The notes under the pieces: model-generated
Database searches by the model: none
Told to the model about the DNA's origin: nothing
What the model saw: only the letters and a program-made list of their open reading frames with translations
Translations under genes and position numbers: made by a program
Origin: Anadara kagoshimensis
Lineage: Eukaryota; Mollusca; Bivalvia; Arcoida; Arcidae
Direction of reading: 5' to 3'
Assembly (NCBI GenBank): GCA_021292105.1
Contig: CM037861.1
Span: 49,971,920-50,035,919, forward strand
DNA: 64,000 nt
Part shown: one piece after another, positions 11,801-23,637 of the stretch
How positions within the stretch are numbered: the first letter of the stretch is position 1
Layout: the number at the start of each line of letters is the position of its first letter

Positions 11801-12117
11801 GGTAAACAACATTTACCTGTCCCCTTTATCTTTTATTAGGAATATTCATATAGAACGGTCTAACTAATACATAGGTAGTGTTAGAATTAAAATTCATAAT
11901 TTATTCATACACAACGCACGAACATACACCTTCATCTAACCTTTCATAACTGTCTTAAACCCTCGACCACCGATTCTTCACTGATACGGACTATCAGTGA
12001 TCCTTATGACACAGAAAAAATACACATTAACTTGTCTTGCCTACAAATAAATGAACTGCATGACTCATCAAAAATAATCAAATTAAAGGTCAAGTGGACA
12101 GATTGGTGCTGTTTATA
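11801..12117. mobile_element. MITE family D, copy 1 (317 bp)
   Basis: Left end GGTAAACAACATTTACCTGTC, right end complement of TATAAACAGCACCAATCTGTC. The inner block GGAATATTCATA is shared with the copies at 27332 and 29515. The interior is longer than in the other two. Confidence 0.65.
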
Positions 12118-13024
12118 CATATAATGGATGTCTTGACGATCGAGTTCGTATTTCATAACTCTCTTTTTACATAGTAACCGTCATCATTTAGCGTATATTT
12201 GCATCGGCTAATTACAGGCATTACGCAACACTTCCATCGATTTGTTTCACTTTTATAATGCAATGTACACTTTGTGTTAGCAACAAAAATTTGTTCATTT
12301 AAATATAATTGGAAAGATTGTGCAATAAGAACTAAAAACCACATATTATCAGTGCTCGATCAGGAAATTTCCATATGATGACCCCCTTTTTATAATCACA
12401 TTTAAAATTGGTTTTTCCAATGAGTCATTGACACAGATACGTTTATTTTTATCGTGAGCTCAAAGTAAACAGTAAACCGATACTGTATATGTATTATCTA
12501 ATACAGTGCAAAGTTTATATAACTGACTGTGTTGACAACTATGAAGATTTAAATCACTTTTATTTATGACTTTTTTGTTCAATACAAAATTAATAAGAAC
12601 TATAGTATAAAATATTGGGCTTTGCTGCTGATCTTTGAACTCTGTAAATACACCATATAAAACAAAATAAAATGTAAATAAGTGTACAAGCTTTATATCT
12701 TACACTTGTATTTTCAGCTGACAGTATATACCCAAACTTTGCAGCAAGACAAAACACCACAAATTTCCAATATAGTACACTGGTTTCGAACAACAACACT
12801 GATAAAAATGAACAAAGATTACAGGTAAAAGGAAATGGGAATTGGTGGAAAAAAAACTTAAGAATATGAGTAATAAGGAACAAAGAACTCCTTGGTTCGC
12901 TTTATATCAGACTTCATATTTTTCGTTTATCCATGAAAAAATTTTGGGGTTTTTCTCTGCTAGCCCACGCATACAATAAAAAAACAGTACATCTTTTATG
13001 ATTTTAAATTAGTAAACTCAATAA
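12118..13024. other. No gene seen
   Basis: The longest open frame (about 97 codons, minus strand) has no recognisable product and no splice context. Confidence 0.4.
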
Positions 13025-13073
13025 ATGTTCCAGTCACAAGTAGAATTACACATTGTGCCGATGTTAATATTAC

Positions 13074-13119
13074 AGCACTAGACGGTCGTTTCGGAATACA
13101 ATTCCGCGTCAGTAGTGTT
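13074..13119 (-). ncRNA. Hammerhead ribozyme relic D
   Basis: Minus strand. Stem I has one mismatch, stem II is perfect and CGAAAC plus GTC are kept; the core reads CTGACGC. The repeat unit runs to about 13320 on its 5' side. Confidence 0.7.
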
Positions 13120-14049
13120 TAGACTAACATTTTGAAACTAAAATCAAGAAGTCGAAAAAATTTCCAAAGGACCATATATATTAAACAAAATATAGCTAAG
13201 GAAATACTTTGAAGTGATTTTATGGGTTTATGCAATGATTTTTCTGCAAAGTTTTTTTTCAGATCGAAGTACTTTCCTGTGTAACCACCACTTGTTTTAC
13301 TTTTGACCGAAAAAGACGACATCAAGTTCTTTTAAACAGTTATGTGAAAAATATTTTTTCATAGAATTTTATAAGTGGTGATACAATAAAAGTATTTAAT
13401 CCTGAGGTTGAAAAGAAAGAAAAATTATATAAGAGCAGTACTAAATAACTTTTAAGCATGTGAGGAATACATTTAATCAATACAAGGTTGGTTGGTTGGT
13501 TAGGATATAAGTAAACATCTCTTTCTATACGGAACAATAGATGTTGGGCTAACTGGAATAAACCATTTAAAGTTCAAGTGTCTTTCAGGGAATAAATCTG
13601 GGGGTATTATATATTTACAATGTTTACTTAGACTCTGGTAATCGGTATCTGATTTTTTTATGGTTAAATTGTACGGAATTTGTTGGTTTTTTTTTAAATA
13701 TGTCATAAATATAGTCTTGAGTTCGGATTGTATAACATTCAGCATGTGTTAAGTGTGTGCTGCTTAAACGGAGTTATTTACATAGACATGTATGCTAAAA
13801 TACTGTAGGTATTGACAAAATTATCAATTTGATATGTAGCTGAAGGTCGTGGTTCAAAGGTCAAGGTCACAAATGCAAATCCTAAAATGATAATTTTTTT
13901 AAAAACTATAAACGTTTGAGCATAAATGAAGATTTTGACATTTGGGTTTCAGTCGTTTTTTTTTAAAAAAATATTTCTAGATTTACTTGACTTCATTCCA
14001 CCTCTACTGGTGGAGAATTGAGCCAAATATCTTTCCTCTCTAGTCATTT

Positions 14050-14610
14050 CTATTACTCGCTAGCGTACCTGCCTCTTCCCGGGTAATCATTCCATGCTCA
14101 TTTTATAGACCTGCGCCAGGTCCCTTTTGGCCGCCCTCTTTTCCTCTTTTTGTCAGCTGGTTGTCATGGATGTTCGGTGTTACTCATCCGCAGTACATGT
14201 ACCAACCATCTCCATCTTCAAATTTTACTTGTTTACTAATTGCTGTAGTTGCTGTTCGTTTCCTGATCTCTTTGTTCTTAGCTTTCAATGGCCAATGGAT
14301 TTTAGGGATCCTAAGGAATCATTTGTCAAAGTGTTGGAATGTATCCATCAGGTTCTCGTCCATCTTTGTTACTCTCCAGGTTTTACACCCATACAACAGT
14401 GCTGCAACTACGTTGGATTTGTAAATCTAGTCTAGTTACTGTAATGACTTCTGTTCCATACTTTCCTCAGTTCATTGAATGCTACTCTCGCCTCCTTCCC
14501 AATCCCAGCCTTGATGTCATAATCCGCCCATCTTGTGCTGCTGACTATAGCGCCAAGATCAACAAAACTGTCCACTTCTTCAATATCCAGCTAGCCATTA
14601 TTTATTAGGT
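14050..14610 (-). pseudogene. Decayed non-LTR retrotransposon (LINE) remnant, end of reverse-transcriptase ORF
   Basis: Read on the minus strand, several frames give the hallmarks of the C-terminal part of a LINE ORF2: IEEVDSFVDLGAIVSS, then DIKAGIGKEARVAFNELRKV, then LLYGCKTWRVTK (14370-14420), RWRWLVHVLRM (about 14190) and KKRKRGRPKGTWRR (about 14110-14150). Multiple stops and frame changes separate them, so it is dead. The 5' part (endonuclease and RT core) is missing, as in normal 5' truncation. The clade is not assigned. Confidence 0.8.
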
Positions 14611-14923
14611 ACATCGGGCCACTTGTTTTATAAATAAATTCGTGAACGCAATTTATTTGGTACAAAAATCCGGTAATGTATATATGAATTTCCAAAACGT
14701 GCCAGCCTTAAATTGGTTCGATTCAGCTAATTCCTTTAATCCTTGAAATTTATTATGATACTGAATGACAGACAATGGTAAATTAAAGCGACTGTGTACA
14801 CTCATAAAAAAGTCAACAGATTCTAATGTTTTCATCTTTGTTATAATTTGTCATTGAAAAGAAAGTTGACACACTACCAGTAGGCTCTACTCACCAATGC
14901 TCTAAGCAGAAACTACTCTAATA

Positions 14924-15290
14924 AAAATCAAACATACTAATTCATGTCCGAACTACAATCTAAAAGCAAAATAAAACTTTGAAACTGACAAGTTTATTAG
15001 GTTAAACACGCGAGCTTCTACCAGGGAAGTGAGGTCGGGTACTCCGGAAGAATAAGTACATCCTGCCTAGCTAGCTACACCTGCTACGTGTGTAATCAAA
15101 ATTGTGAGTGAAAGGAAGATGAACTTATGGGACGTCAAATATATCCAGTGCAATCCTGAACACAGAGACATCATACTTATCAAAAATACTGTGATGATGG
15201 CCATAAAACTTTCAGCCCTGATAACCCTAGATTTGCAATGTCCCTATCCCTGGTTCAACAATTTATTTGTAAGCAGGTTGCTCCGAAAAT
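14924..15290 (+). repeat. Family A copy, nearly full length
   Basis: Head to TTTATTTGTAAGCAGGTTGC; lacks only the last ~100 bp. Confidence 0.8.
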
Positions 15291-15695
15291 AGCTTGGACA
15301 GAAAAAGGAAAGTTGACAATAGAAAAATTGAAGTCATTATGTTTGTGATACAGTTTCAAATGTAGCATTTCGTGGACGTCATGGTAATGCTCCGCCGGGT
15401 GTGAATGAGACTGAGACCAACTTTTCATGGAACCATTACACTGAATTAATCGCCCTTGTCTATGTGATGTCCCCACTTGCGGTTGATTGGTTGAGTTATG
15501 GTTGTTCTGTGGATGGCATAATCGACCATTAACGGCATTTTCTCTAATAACTCGAATAAATAAACTTTGTACATGGTTTGTTGAAAGACGCTGCCACATA
15601 TCGTCCATTTTCTTGTAACTGATTGAAGTCATATTTGAGAGTAAAACGGTCAGATCTTGAGCTAATGCATTGGTATAACAACCAACCATCAACAA
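15255..15695 (-). other. Open frame of 146 codons, unrecognised
   Basis: Minus-strand frame with a His/Gln-rich middle (residues about 60-125). Its last 12 or so codons lie in a family A repeat. The region upstream on the minus strand (15700-16000) reads as broken peptides, so a decayed mobile-element gene is possible. No family recognised; no splice signals tie it to a gene. Confidence 0.15.
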
Positions 15696-16767
15696 ATGGT
15701 CTGTTTGCCAATAAAACTTGTTCTGGTTGATGTAATATTAAAACAATAATAGGTCATGAGTATGTCCTGTTTGGTGCCTGATGTGGCTGGATTCTGGAGG
15801 ATTACAGCTCTTTGGGTACTAATGACTGGTATGACTCATTTTGGAAATCGGCAATCTACTTCTTTATTGTACAGATTAGTCAAAATTTCCTGTGATACCC
15901 CTTGACGAACTTCTGGCTTAAGTCCACTATGTTCCATTCAGTTGAGATCACCCGAAAGTACAAATGAGACGTGGCTGGCACTGTTTATACGATATTCACA
16001 TTGTGCATCAGTCTTTTTTGCAGTAGGACTGAAAAGGTTTAGTTGCACATGAAGTAAACTTTAAAATGAACCCATTCTTATAGTTATGCATCAATGGCCA
16101 TAATCCATTTCTCATTCGATCTTGAACGAAAGCCATTTCTTTGATAAAATCGTGTCAGTCCATAAACTATTTCTGCTTTTTATTGCGATCTGTGATGATC
16201 TTGGTTTAAGATGTTGCCTGTTTAAAAACTGACAAAATTCACTGTTAATTTAGAGGAATATCATAAAACTACGCACAGCTTATTGGCAGTACTTTTATGT
16301 AGGTTAACACAAATGATGCTTGAGTAAGTGATATACTTATGGAGGAGGTCTATTCAGAAAATGGAAGAAGATCACCAAAATAGTCGTGTCTTTAGGTTAT
16401 TTACAAAGGTCAAACTATTGTGTTTTATTTACAGAATCGGGGTATTATCCATCTGAAAACGATACTAGCTAGTTTTGACTGCTATAACAATGACAAGGTT
16501 ACGGTGGGTAACACATCATGTTGTTTTAATACTGTGTACAAAACCTGTTGTCGTATGGTCTGAGGTTTCGCTTGGAAAACAATTTGATAAATCATTTCAA
16601 TTTAATGTAATTTAATCGAATACATACCACAACTGTTATACTTTTATTTTACAAAATTGTATTCGCATCGTAAGGAAAATTAAAACTTTTCCCATTTTAA
16701 AGACTTTTAAAGCTGTAATATAATAAGGAAGTAAGAAATGTATTTTTCGACTTGAATTTTACATTCG
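15696..16767. other. No supported gene
   Basis: 15700-16000 may continue a decayed coding region on the minus strand; 16000-16767 shows nothing. Confidence 0.3.
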
Positions 16768-16974
16768 TACAGTACAGACTTGTCAAAAATTTTAACACTG
16801 AGACAACTAAAAGGAGTCGAAATTCGGCACTCTAGTGACTGATAGGGACAGCTAGTGTCGAAAAACTACCAAGATATGTAGCAGCTAAGCTAAAACTGTC
16901 GAGATGTAGCTAATGAGAGATCGAGGTGAACTGGCTATAAATAGATAGCATAGTGTTAAATTTTTGACTGGTCT
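16768..16974. mobile_element. Family C MITE, second copy
   Basis: Left end TACAGTACAGACTTGTC, right end decayed (TGTTAAATTTTTGACTGGTC). About the same length as the copy at 8958, with a diverged interior. Confidence 0.65.
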
Positions 16975-17571
16975 AAATCGCAATGTATTTGTTTTCAGAT
17001 ATTGGGTTTTTTCTTTACGACAATATGATTTCCGTCTCACGCAACTAAGAACCCATGTTTTAAGGAAATTGGTATTCTCTGATTTCCCAAATTTACCGTG
17101 TGTTTGTCAACAAAATATGTGTTCATACATAGGCAAAATATTGAATTCTTAGATAACGTCATTTAAAACTCATATCAGATGTAAGTATTTGTGTGAAATA
17201 ATTATGTCATTACTTATAAATAGGGTATGATATTTTACAGGAGAGAGACGGGAAATATAAACTTAATTGAAACAGTATAAAAATCTGTGGAATCGGTGCC
17301 AATTCCGATAAACTGCATATTTGTCTCATGAAATGTGCTTAGGTAAGTTTAAACAATTTTACGTATGCATTGAATAGAATTAACCAATAATTATGATTAT
17401 TAATATTAGTTGTATGCATACATGCAATAGTGAATTAATTTTTAACAAATTATTAACATGACTAATTGCTAAGTAGAATTTCATTTAGAAACGAATTGTG
17501 ATGAATATGTTTATGCATCCCAAATTATTTTAAGAGTTCCATGTTCTTTTCATTCTCGATTTTGATTTTAC

Positions 17572-17723
17572 AAGTGAAGGATGCGGCTAGCTAGGCAGGT
17601 CTTCCAGATCACTCGACCTGACTTCCCTGCTGGAAGTTCTTCTGTTCATCTTCATTAATTTTGTCATTTTTCAATTTTTGGGATTGTGATTTAGACTTGT
17701 AAAGGTTATTTGTTTTGATGGCA
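17572..17723 (-). repeat. Family A copy, head half
   Basis: From GCGGCTAGCTAGGCAGGTC to ATTTAGACTTG; 120 bp from another copy of opposite orientation at 17843. Confidence 0.7.
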
Positions 17724-17842
17724 TGTTTATCTAAGTATCTATTGGCCGATATATAGCATACATGTATTAACGGATCAAAACTTACTTAAATGCTCGCATT
17801 TCCCATTTGCAATAACTTATGCACTTACTCTGTTTCAGCATA

Positions 17843-18278
17843 AATCAAAAACAAATATACTAATCCATGTCCGAACCACAATCAAGAAGCAAAGTAAAAA
17901 CTTTGGAAGTGACAAGTTTAGTTTTACACACACATGAACTTCCACAAGGGAAGTGAAACCGGAGGGTGCTCTAGAAGTGTAAGTACCTGTTGTTTAGCTA
18001 GCAACACCCGCCACGTGTGTGATCAAAATTGTGTGAAAGGAACATGGAACTATTCGACGTCAGATATATCCAGGGCAATCCTGGACACAGAGACATCATG
18101 CAATACTTTGAACACGGCCAAAAACTTTTTGAGGACCTTGTTAAACCTAGATTTGCAACATCTCTAGGTCAACAATTTATTTGTAAGTAGCCTGCTTCGT
18201 TGTACACAGTAGTGAGCACAAGCTTTACCATAGCGTATTAATTGGCAAACAAATGCATCAGAAGCAGGAGAAGCATTT
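17843..18278 (+). repeat. Family A copy, full length
   Basis: All blocks from ATCAAAAACAAATATAC to AGAAGCAGGAGAAGCATTT are present in order. Confidence 0.8.
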
Positions 18279-18417
18279 AAATACGATAATAGACAACATA
18301 CATGTATATGAAAAGCATAAGTAATTTCGGAATGAAGAATCATTGCCACAGTAATATACCACATTGTCTTTAATCACACTATTTCACTGTTATTCTTTTT
18401 CCATTTAGTTCTGTCAT

Positions 18418-18526
18418 GTGCTGATTTTGAATTTCTTTTAAAATAATGCATTTAAAATCAGCACTTGTCATTTGCTAATTTTGAATGCATTATTTTTATA
18501 AAATTTAAAATCAGCAAATTACAGTA
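18418..18526. repeat. Two adjacent hairpins built on GCTGATTTTGAA / TTTAAAATCAGC
   Basis: 18420-18463 and 18472-18526 each begin with GCTRATTTTGAA and end with TTTAAAATCAGC, so each folds on itself. A TTTA/GTTT run (18563-18602) follows. Confidence 0.6.
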
Positions 18527-18602
18527 CTGTTAGGAATAAAAAATACTGTAATGTTATCATATTTTTAATTATTTATTTATTTATTTGTTTGTTTGTTTGT
18601 TT

Positions 18603-19649
18603 GGGTTTTTTTTAAATCTGATATCGATCCCAACATATATTTTGACCCCACTTTAACTCATTTCTTAAACATCTAGTGGTCATAAATGGTAATTTACGGT
18701 TATTATGTTAGTTTTAGTTGACATAAATTATTTTCTGAGAAACATATTATGCTCTTCATAATTCACCTAGTATACCTTGATATCAATAAACACCTGCATC
18801 ATTTAAAGCTTTAATCGCAGCGCAAAAAGGTAAGTTCATATTTTAATATTAACTTATAACATCTATTTCTCAAATAATTGATTTTAACTTGTGTACAAAC
18901 TCGTTTATATAATCTAGTGTACCTGTGAAAATAGGCGTCCTTGAATGCAGTTTAAAAAAAATCAAAGATAATTTTTAATATCAGTCAATGGTAAAGTCAG
19001 TTTGCCTCAAAATAAGGCTGTAATGAAAATCTGAAAAAATAATGAAAAATGAAAACTTGAAAAAATAATAAAAATTAAATTTTCAGTTTTTGCTTAAAAA
19101 ATATTAATTTTTTTCTCATGTACAGTCGTGATAATTTGACAATTCAGACAAATAGAAGTTATCTAATATCTCACTTGGGCACGTTAAAGTGAACGAGGTC
19201 GTTGTCGTGTACTGACATAAGATTTAATTTTTTAATATTTATGACTCCTGAACTTTCAGGGAAATAACAAAATTCTTAGTATTTACAAACTTCCATGAAT
19301 TACAAAATTCCCGGTAGCTTGATTGATATATATTTAGATACGGTACAAAATAATTAGTGCGTTAAATATGCACCTGTCGTATACATAACATTATGTAAAT
19401 ACAGAACTCGTGTAATATAACTCTAATATGATTTAAATACATCTACCTGTATGTCAAAAATATTCATTCAGATCATTTTTAATTTGTTTTCGGCTGGGGT
19501 TAAAATGTGCTAATGGGGAAATTACTAGTTGACTTTATATTACGTATACCGAGTGGGGTTTTTAAATTTCTCGTTTAACTCTAGATTTTGAGGTTTTGTT
19601 GGGGTTGTTTTCAAAGTTTCGCACCACTGGAGCTGTAAGTAATGTAATC
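18603..19649. other. No gene seen
   Basis: AT-rich; chance splice-like motifs (for example gtaagt near 18830) are not linked to any open exon. Confidence 0.4.
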
Positions 19650-19870
19650 ATCAAAAACAAAAATACTGGTGCCTGTCCCAATCACAATCCCAAGGCAAAA
19701 TAAAACAATTTGAAACGACAGCTTAAGTGAAACATGTGAACTTTCATCAGCGAAGTGAGGTCGGGAGCTCCGGAAGGGTAGGTACCTTCTGTTGAGCTAG
19801 CTACATCCGCCACGTGTGTACTCAAAATTAAGAATGAAAGAAACATGGAGCGTTTAGAAACTGAAATATT
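19650..19870 (+). repeat. Family A copy, head half
   Basis: Ends after GAAAGAAACATGGAGC; contains GAGCTAGCTACATCCGCC and CACGTGTG. Confidence 0.75.
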
Positions 19871-20167
19871 TTCTTACATGTGTTCCTGCTAATTTTTCGA
19901 CATTTTAACTCGCCTCGTATAATGTATAGATAGCATTTTCTTAGCAACACGAATATTTTGATTTCACAATCGTATGTTCAGAGAGAGAGAGACTTGAGAA
20001 CAAACATTTTTTTCGAGGCTTATTTAAAAATCCAAACATTTTAAAAGTTCCTCTTTTATTTTCCAGTTATAACGCTGCCAAAAATCTAATTGATTGTGGA
20101 ATTCAAATACCGGTTTATGTATACAATTGGGCTAAATTGTTGATATGTATGTATAAAATATAAACAA

Positions 20168-20290
20168 GAGGTATTTACCCTTCCGGAGCACCGGGTAGAG
20201 GTTAACGTGTCTAACTTAACTTGCCAGTTTCAAAGTTTTCAATTTGCTTTTAGATTGTACTTCGGTCATGGTTTAGTATGGCTTTTTATG
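20168..20290 (-). repeat. Family A fragment
   Basis: TTTACCCTTCCGGAGCACCG through GCTTTTAGATTGTACTTCGG. Confidence 0.7.
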
Positions 20291-20425
20291 TATCTTAGCT
20301 TGTATTTTCTCTATAAATCTCTAAAGACGTATTCCAGTAGGAAAATATGATCAAATTGACAAACGCGTCGTTGTACTCGGTGATATTGTAAAGGGGTTAT
20401 TTGTGCTTCCTGTTGTCATAGCAAA

Positions 20426-21012
20426 TATACAGCTCATTCCACAAAGAAACGTCAACCCCTAATTTCCATAAAGAAACGTCACCGCTAATACAATCTTAGA
20501 TAGAACAAAAAACAAATACAACAAATACATTTCATTCCATTTAGAATTAATGTACTGAGAATCAAGGGCATGTTTGCTATCAATACAAGCTAGTTTACAG
20601 CTAGTATATTTCAAAGTACGTCTTGCTTGAATCACAGATCACACACTGAGGTAGTGTGCTATTATGATTCTGATAGTGTGCGATACAAATGACATTCTGA
20701 TATCGGTGTTTTTTTAAAAGACTGTCAAAGCTCCTCATCGCCACTGGGCACAAACGCTTTATTATGCTTTATTTTCTGACGAATCCATTTTCAAATGTTA
20801 CGATGATAGAAAAAGAATTAGAGTTAGCGTCATGACACGAACGCTTTCTCAGTTCTTGTACTCAATTCTCAGTTTAAAAAAATCCTGCTCAAGTTCATGT
20901 TTGGTAATATAGAAGATAGTCCTAAATCTCTAAGAGGGCTCTGGAAGTCTTAAAAAGCACTGGTATAATAAGGTATAAGGGTGTGACGTTTCTTTGTGAA
21001 ATAAGCTGTATA
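20426..21012. mobile_element. 587-bp non-autonomous DNA transposon
   Basis: Inverted ends TATACAGCTCATTCCACAAA and, on the right, the complement TATACAGCTTATTTCACAAA, both continuing into GAAACGTCA. TA at each outer end fits a TA target site, as for Tc1/mariner-like elements (inference). No coding sequence inside. Confidence 0.75.
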
Positions 21013-21298
21013 TACTGTTTGATAGGACTTCTGCATTTGAACCCACAATTGTTTTTTTTATATTTGCTAATTAGCCTAGAAATCATGGAATAAAGTTATC
21101 TGTAACATTGCTGTAAAATACATTTTCCAATTTTTAACATAGAATTCAATGGGTTGAGGTTCAAATAATGTTCTACATAGTGGGTTTTGTTTTTGTGTTT
21201 CGCATAACATTTTGTATCAAATAATGAAATTTTGAGGTTTTTTTGAATAGCAGAATAATAACAACCGAAAACTGAATAAAAATTATTACTTATTTTGC

Positions 21299-21325
21299 AG
21301 CACCAGACAGCCGTTTCGCAATAAA
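21299..21325 (-). ncRNA. Hammerhead ribozyme fragment E (3' half)
   Basis: Minus strand. Only the 3' half remains: GCGAAACGGCTGTC followed by TGGTGCTG. The 5' half of the core is not present. Confidence 0.5.
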
Positions 21326-21459
21326 AAAAAATTAGAAAATTATAAAATGTCAAAATCGCGGGCGCGCACTTGATTTTCATATTTTATACTTGGGAGGAAA
21401 AGTAGCCTGCAGGTACATAATAATTAAAAATTTAATGGTAACAATATATAACTTTTAAC

Positions 21460-21640
21460 AGAGAATTAATGCGATGTAATACCATGTAATGCTTAAATTA
21501 CATGCATTTTTGTCAATGTAATGCATTACATTACAATTGCATGTAATGCAAAAATAGAGGCATTACACATTACATGCATTACTTGGGGAAAGGCAATTCA
21601 TTACAGGGCATTACAATTACAATTTAGCATTACCCCATGG
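21460..21640. repeat. GCATTACAT-rich cluster
   Basis: At least ten copies of ATTACA/TGTAAT, many as ATTACATGCATTAC, in both orientations, giving many overlapping small palindromes. Confidence 0.7.
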
Positions 21641-22693
21641 TTGGCCGTTAGCACATATTTTCTACTTGTCTTCAAAATTTGGTCAGATATATATATAGGT
21701 CGATGCAATTAATATATGCATATTATGGTTACTAGTTTTAATTAATTGACAATAGCTAAAATTTTAATAATCTTTTTTTTAAAATAAGATGAGAAAAGAA
21801 AATTTGATGTAATATTTGACTGCTCTGGGGTATTTAGCCTAAAGTTCAACTTTTTAAGGTTTGAAAATAATAGATGGTGACATGGATTTTCAGGTATTGA
21901 TATTTATTGTAATTAGATGTTTTATATAGCTTAATTAGTTTTTATGGGTACATTGTAAATACATTTTCAACAGCTACAAATTTCAATCTTCTAACTAAAT
22001 GTCAATTGCTGTTTTTACAGCATAGACATGATTATTTAATACAAGAGTTTGTCATGGCAGAGTAAATTAAATAAACAGGTTTAACCATACTGCGGACAAA
22101 ACCAACAGTTATTCTACTTGGTCTGTTTTAAATTATTACCCCTATTTTTGGTATGTACGCTCTAATTTAAAAGGAAACCTAGTTCTTTCAATGTTTTTTA
22201 GAAAAACTCTATTGACAGGTGTTCTAGATGTTTTCAAAGCCCCTTAGCACATGGATTCAAATCCCAATTGAATTATGTATTGGTTAGCTTTCCGTAGGTC
22301 GATAATTTTCTCTTGGTTCTCTTCCATCTAACTGAATATTGATTCTGAGATTAAACAACATTGTATTAATTTTTTGGAATTTCCATTTTTTATTTTTTCT
22401 TATCATATTTCTGTTATTTGTATAAATATTAAAAAAAATCAGGTTATTCCACTTTTGATACAAAAGTAAAAGTAAAAAATAGACATGGCGTAATTCCGTA
22501 GGATAACTTTTTAACGAAACGAAACTTTATATTATGTTTTATATCGAAAGTATTTCCTATTATTCTAACTTAGCGACGCAAATTGTATATAATTTTAGAT
22601 TTCTTGCACCAGGAAATATTTCCAGTCGATAAGATCGTTTAGTTGAAAATGGAATGACTGTGGTCCGTTTTTGTTTTTTTAAATGGCGTATCC
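21641..22693. other. No gene seen; possible 5' flank of the membrane-protein gene
   Basis: If 22694 is the start exon, its promoter and 5' UTR lie here. No TATA or other site can be supported. Confidence 0.3.
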
Positions 22694-22714
22694 ATGATCG
22701 AAAAAGCTCGAACG
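22694..22714 (+). CDS. Candidate start exon of the four-pass membrane protein
   Basis: ATG ATC GAA AAA GCT CGA ACG followed by a strong donor gtgagt, ending in phase 0 as the 30676 exon requires. It would add M-I-E-K-A-R-T before the first membrane segment, a fitting short cytosolic start. The intron would be about 8 kb. An overlapping ATG at 22684 opens a four-codon frame that ends in TGA over this ATG (ATGA). Other start exons cannot be excluded. Confidence 0.4.
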
Positions 22715-23062
22715 GTGAGTTTATGTAATAAGTAGTTTTATTTCATTTTAACATGCATGTTTTTTGTTAAATTCAACATTGCACGATCTAATGCTTTGAC
22801 ATTTTAATCTAATTATAATTTCTTAAACAAAATATGAATAGTTGAATCGCCAGTTGAAACATAGTTGACCTTTGCAATGTATATTTGTTTACATAATGAA
22901 AGCGACATTTGTAGCAGATATTAGGTGGTATACATTTTAATAATAATAATAATAATAATCAAAATAATTTAAACAAAACATCTTTACCAATCGAGGAAAG
23001 TCTCTACTGTCGTAATTATCATACAATAAATTACTGTATATGTCATGTTACAAAGTACAAAT

Positions 23063-23220
23063 AATCAAACACACTCATACCGAACCATGCTCAAGTCACA
23101 ATCCTAAAACAAACTAAAAACTTACAAAACTGGCATATTAATTTCAACACATGAACTTCAATTAGGGAAGGTTGGTCGGATCCTCTGGAAGCGTAAGCAT
23201 CTCCTGTTTCTCAAGCTAAA
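23063..23220 (+). repeat. Family A fragment
   Basis: Head to AGGGAAGGTTGGTCGGATC and CTGGAAGCGTAAGCATCTCC, then stops. Confidence 0.65.
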
Positions 23221-23591
23221 TTAATATTAATTATATTTTACCCAATATAATTCTACATATATAAATTACTATTACCAGAGCCTATGACTATTTCAGTTTG
23301 CTGGCAACAACGTTCTGGTACATAGTGAATTACATTACATTATAAGCCTAATTTTAAAAGCGTTTGGTATTGTTTAATATCCCCGAAGATACACTTAGTA
23401 GGGAACACTTTTTTATGTCAGAAATAAACTAGTGTTTACATTTGCTCCTAACTAAGATATGAAAAATCCTCAAATAATAGAATACACTCCATCATGCAAA
23501 GTATTTCTTAGCTAAATATGGTTAAATATATTTTGGTTCTCTGGATTTTTTCAACCCCTAGAAAAAAGTTTGGTTTCACAATTTTGGTTCA

Positions 23592-23637
23592 AGCACTACT
23601 GATGAGAGTTTATATTCTAAAACGACCGTCTACTGCT
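23592..23637 (+). ncRNA. Hammerhead ribozyme relic F
   Basis: Core CTGATGAG intact; stem I has one mismatch (AGCACTA/TACTGCT); the GAAA box reads AAAA. Its ~280-bp unit begins near 23395 and lies in the putative first intron of the membrane-protein gene. Confidence 0.75.

Noticed and set aside
14127..14608. Plus-strand frames of 87-102 codons
   Set aside because: They are antisense shadows of the decayed LINE, whose recognisable peptides are on the minus strand.
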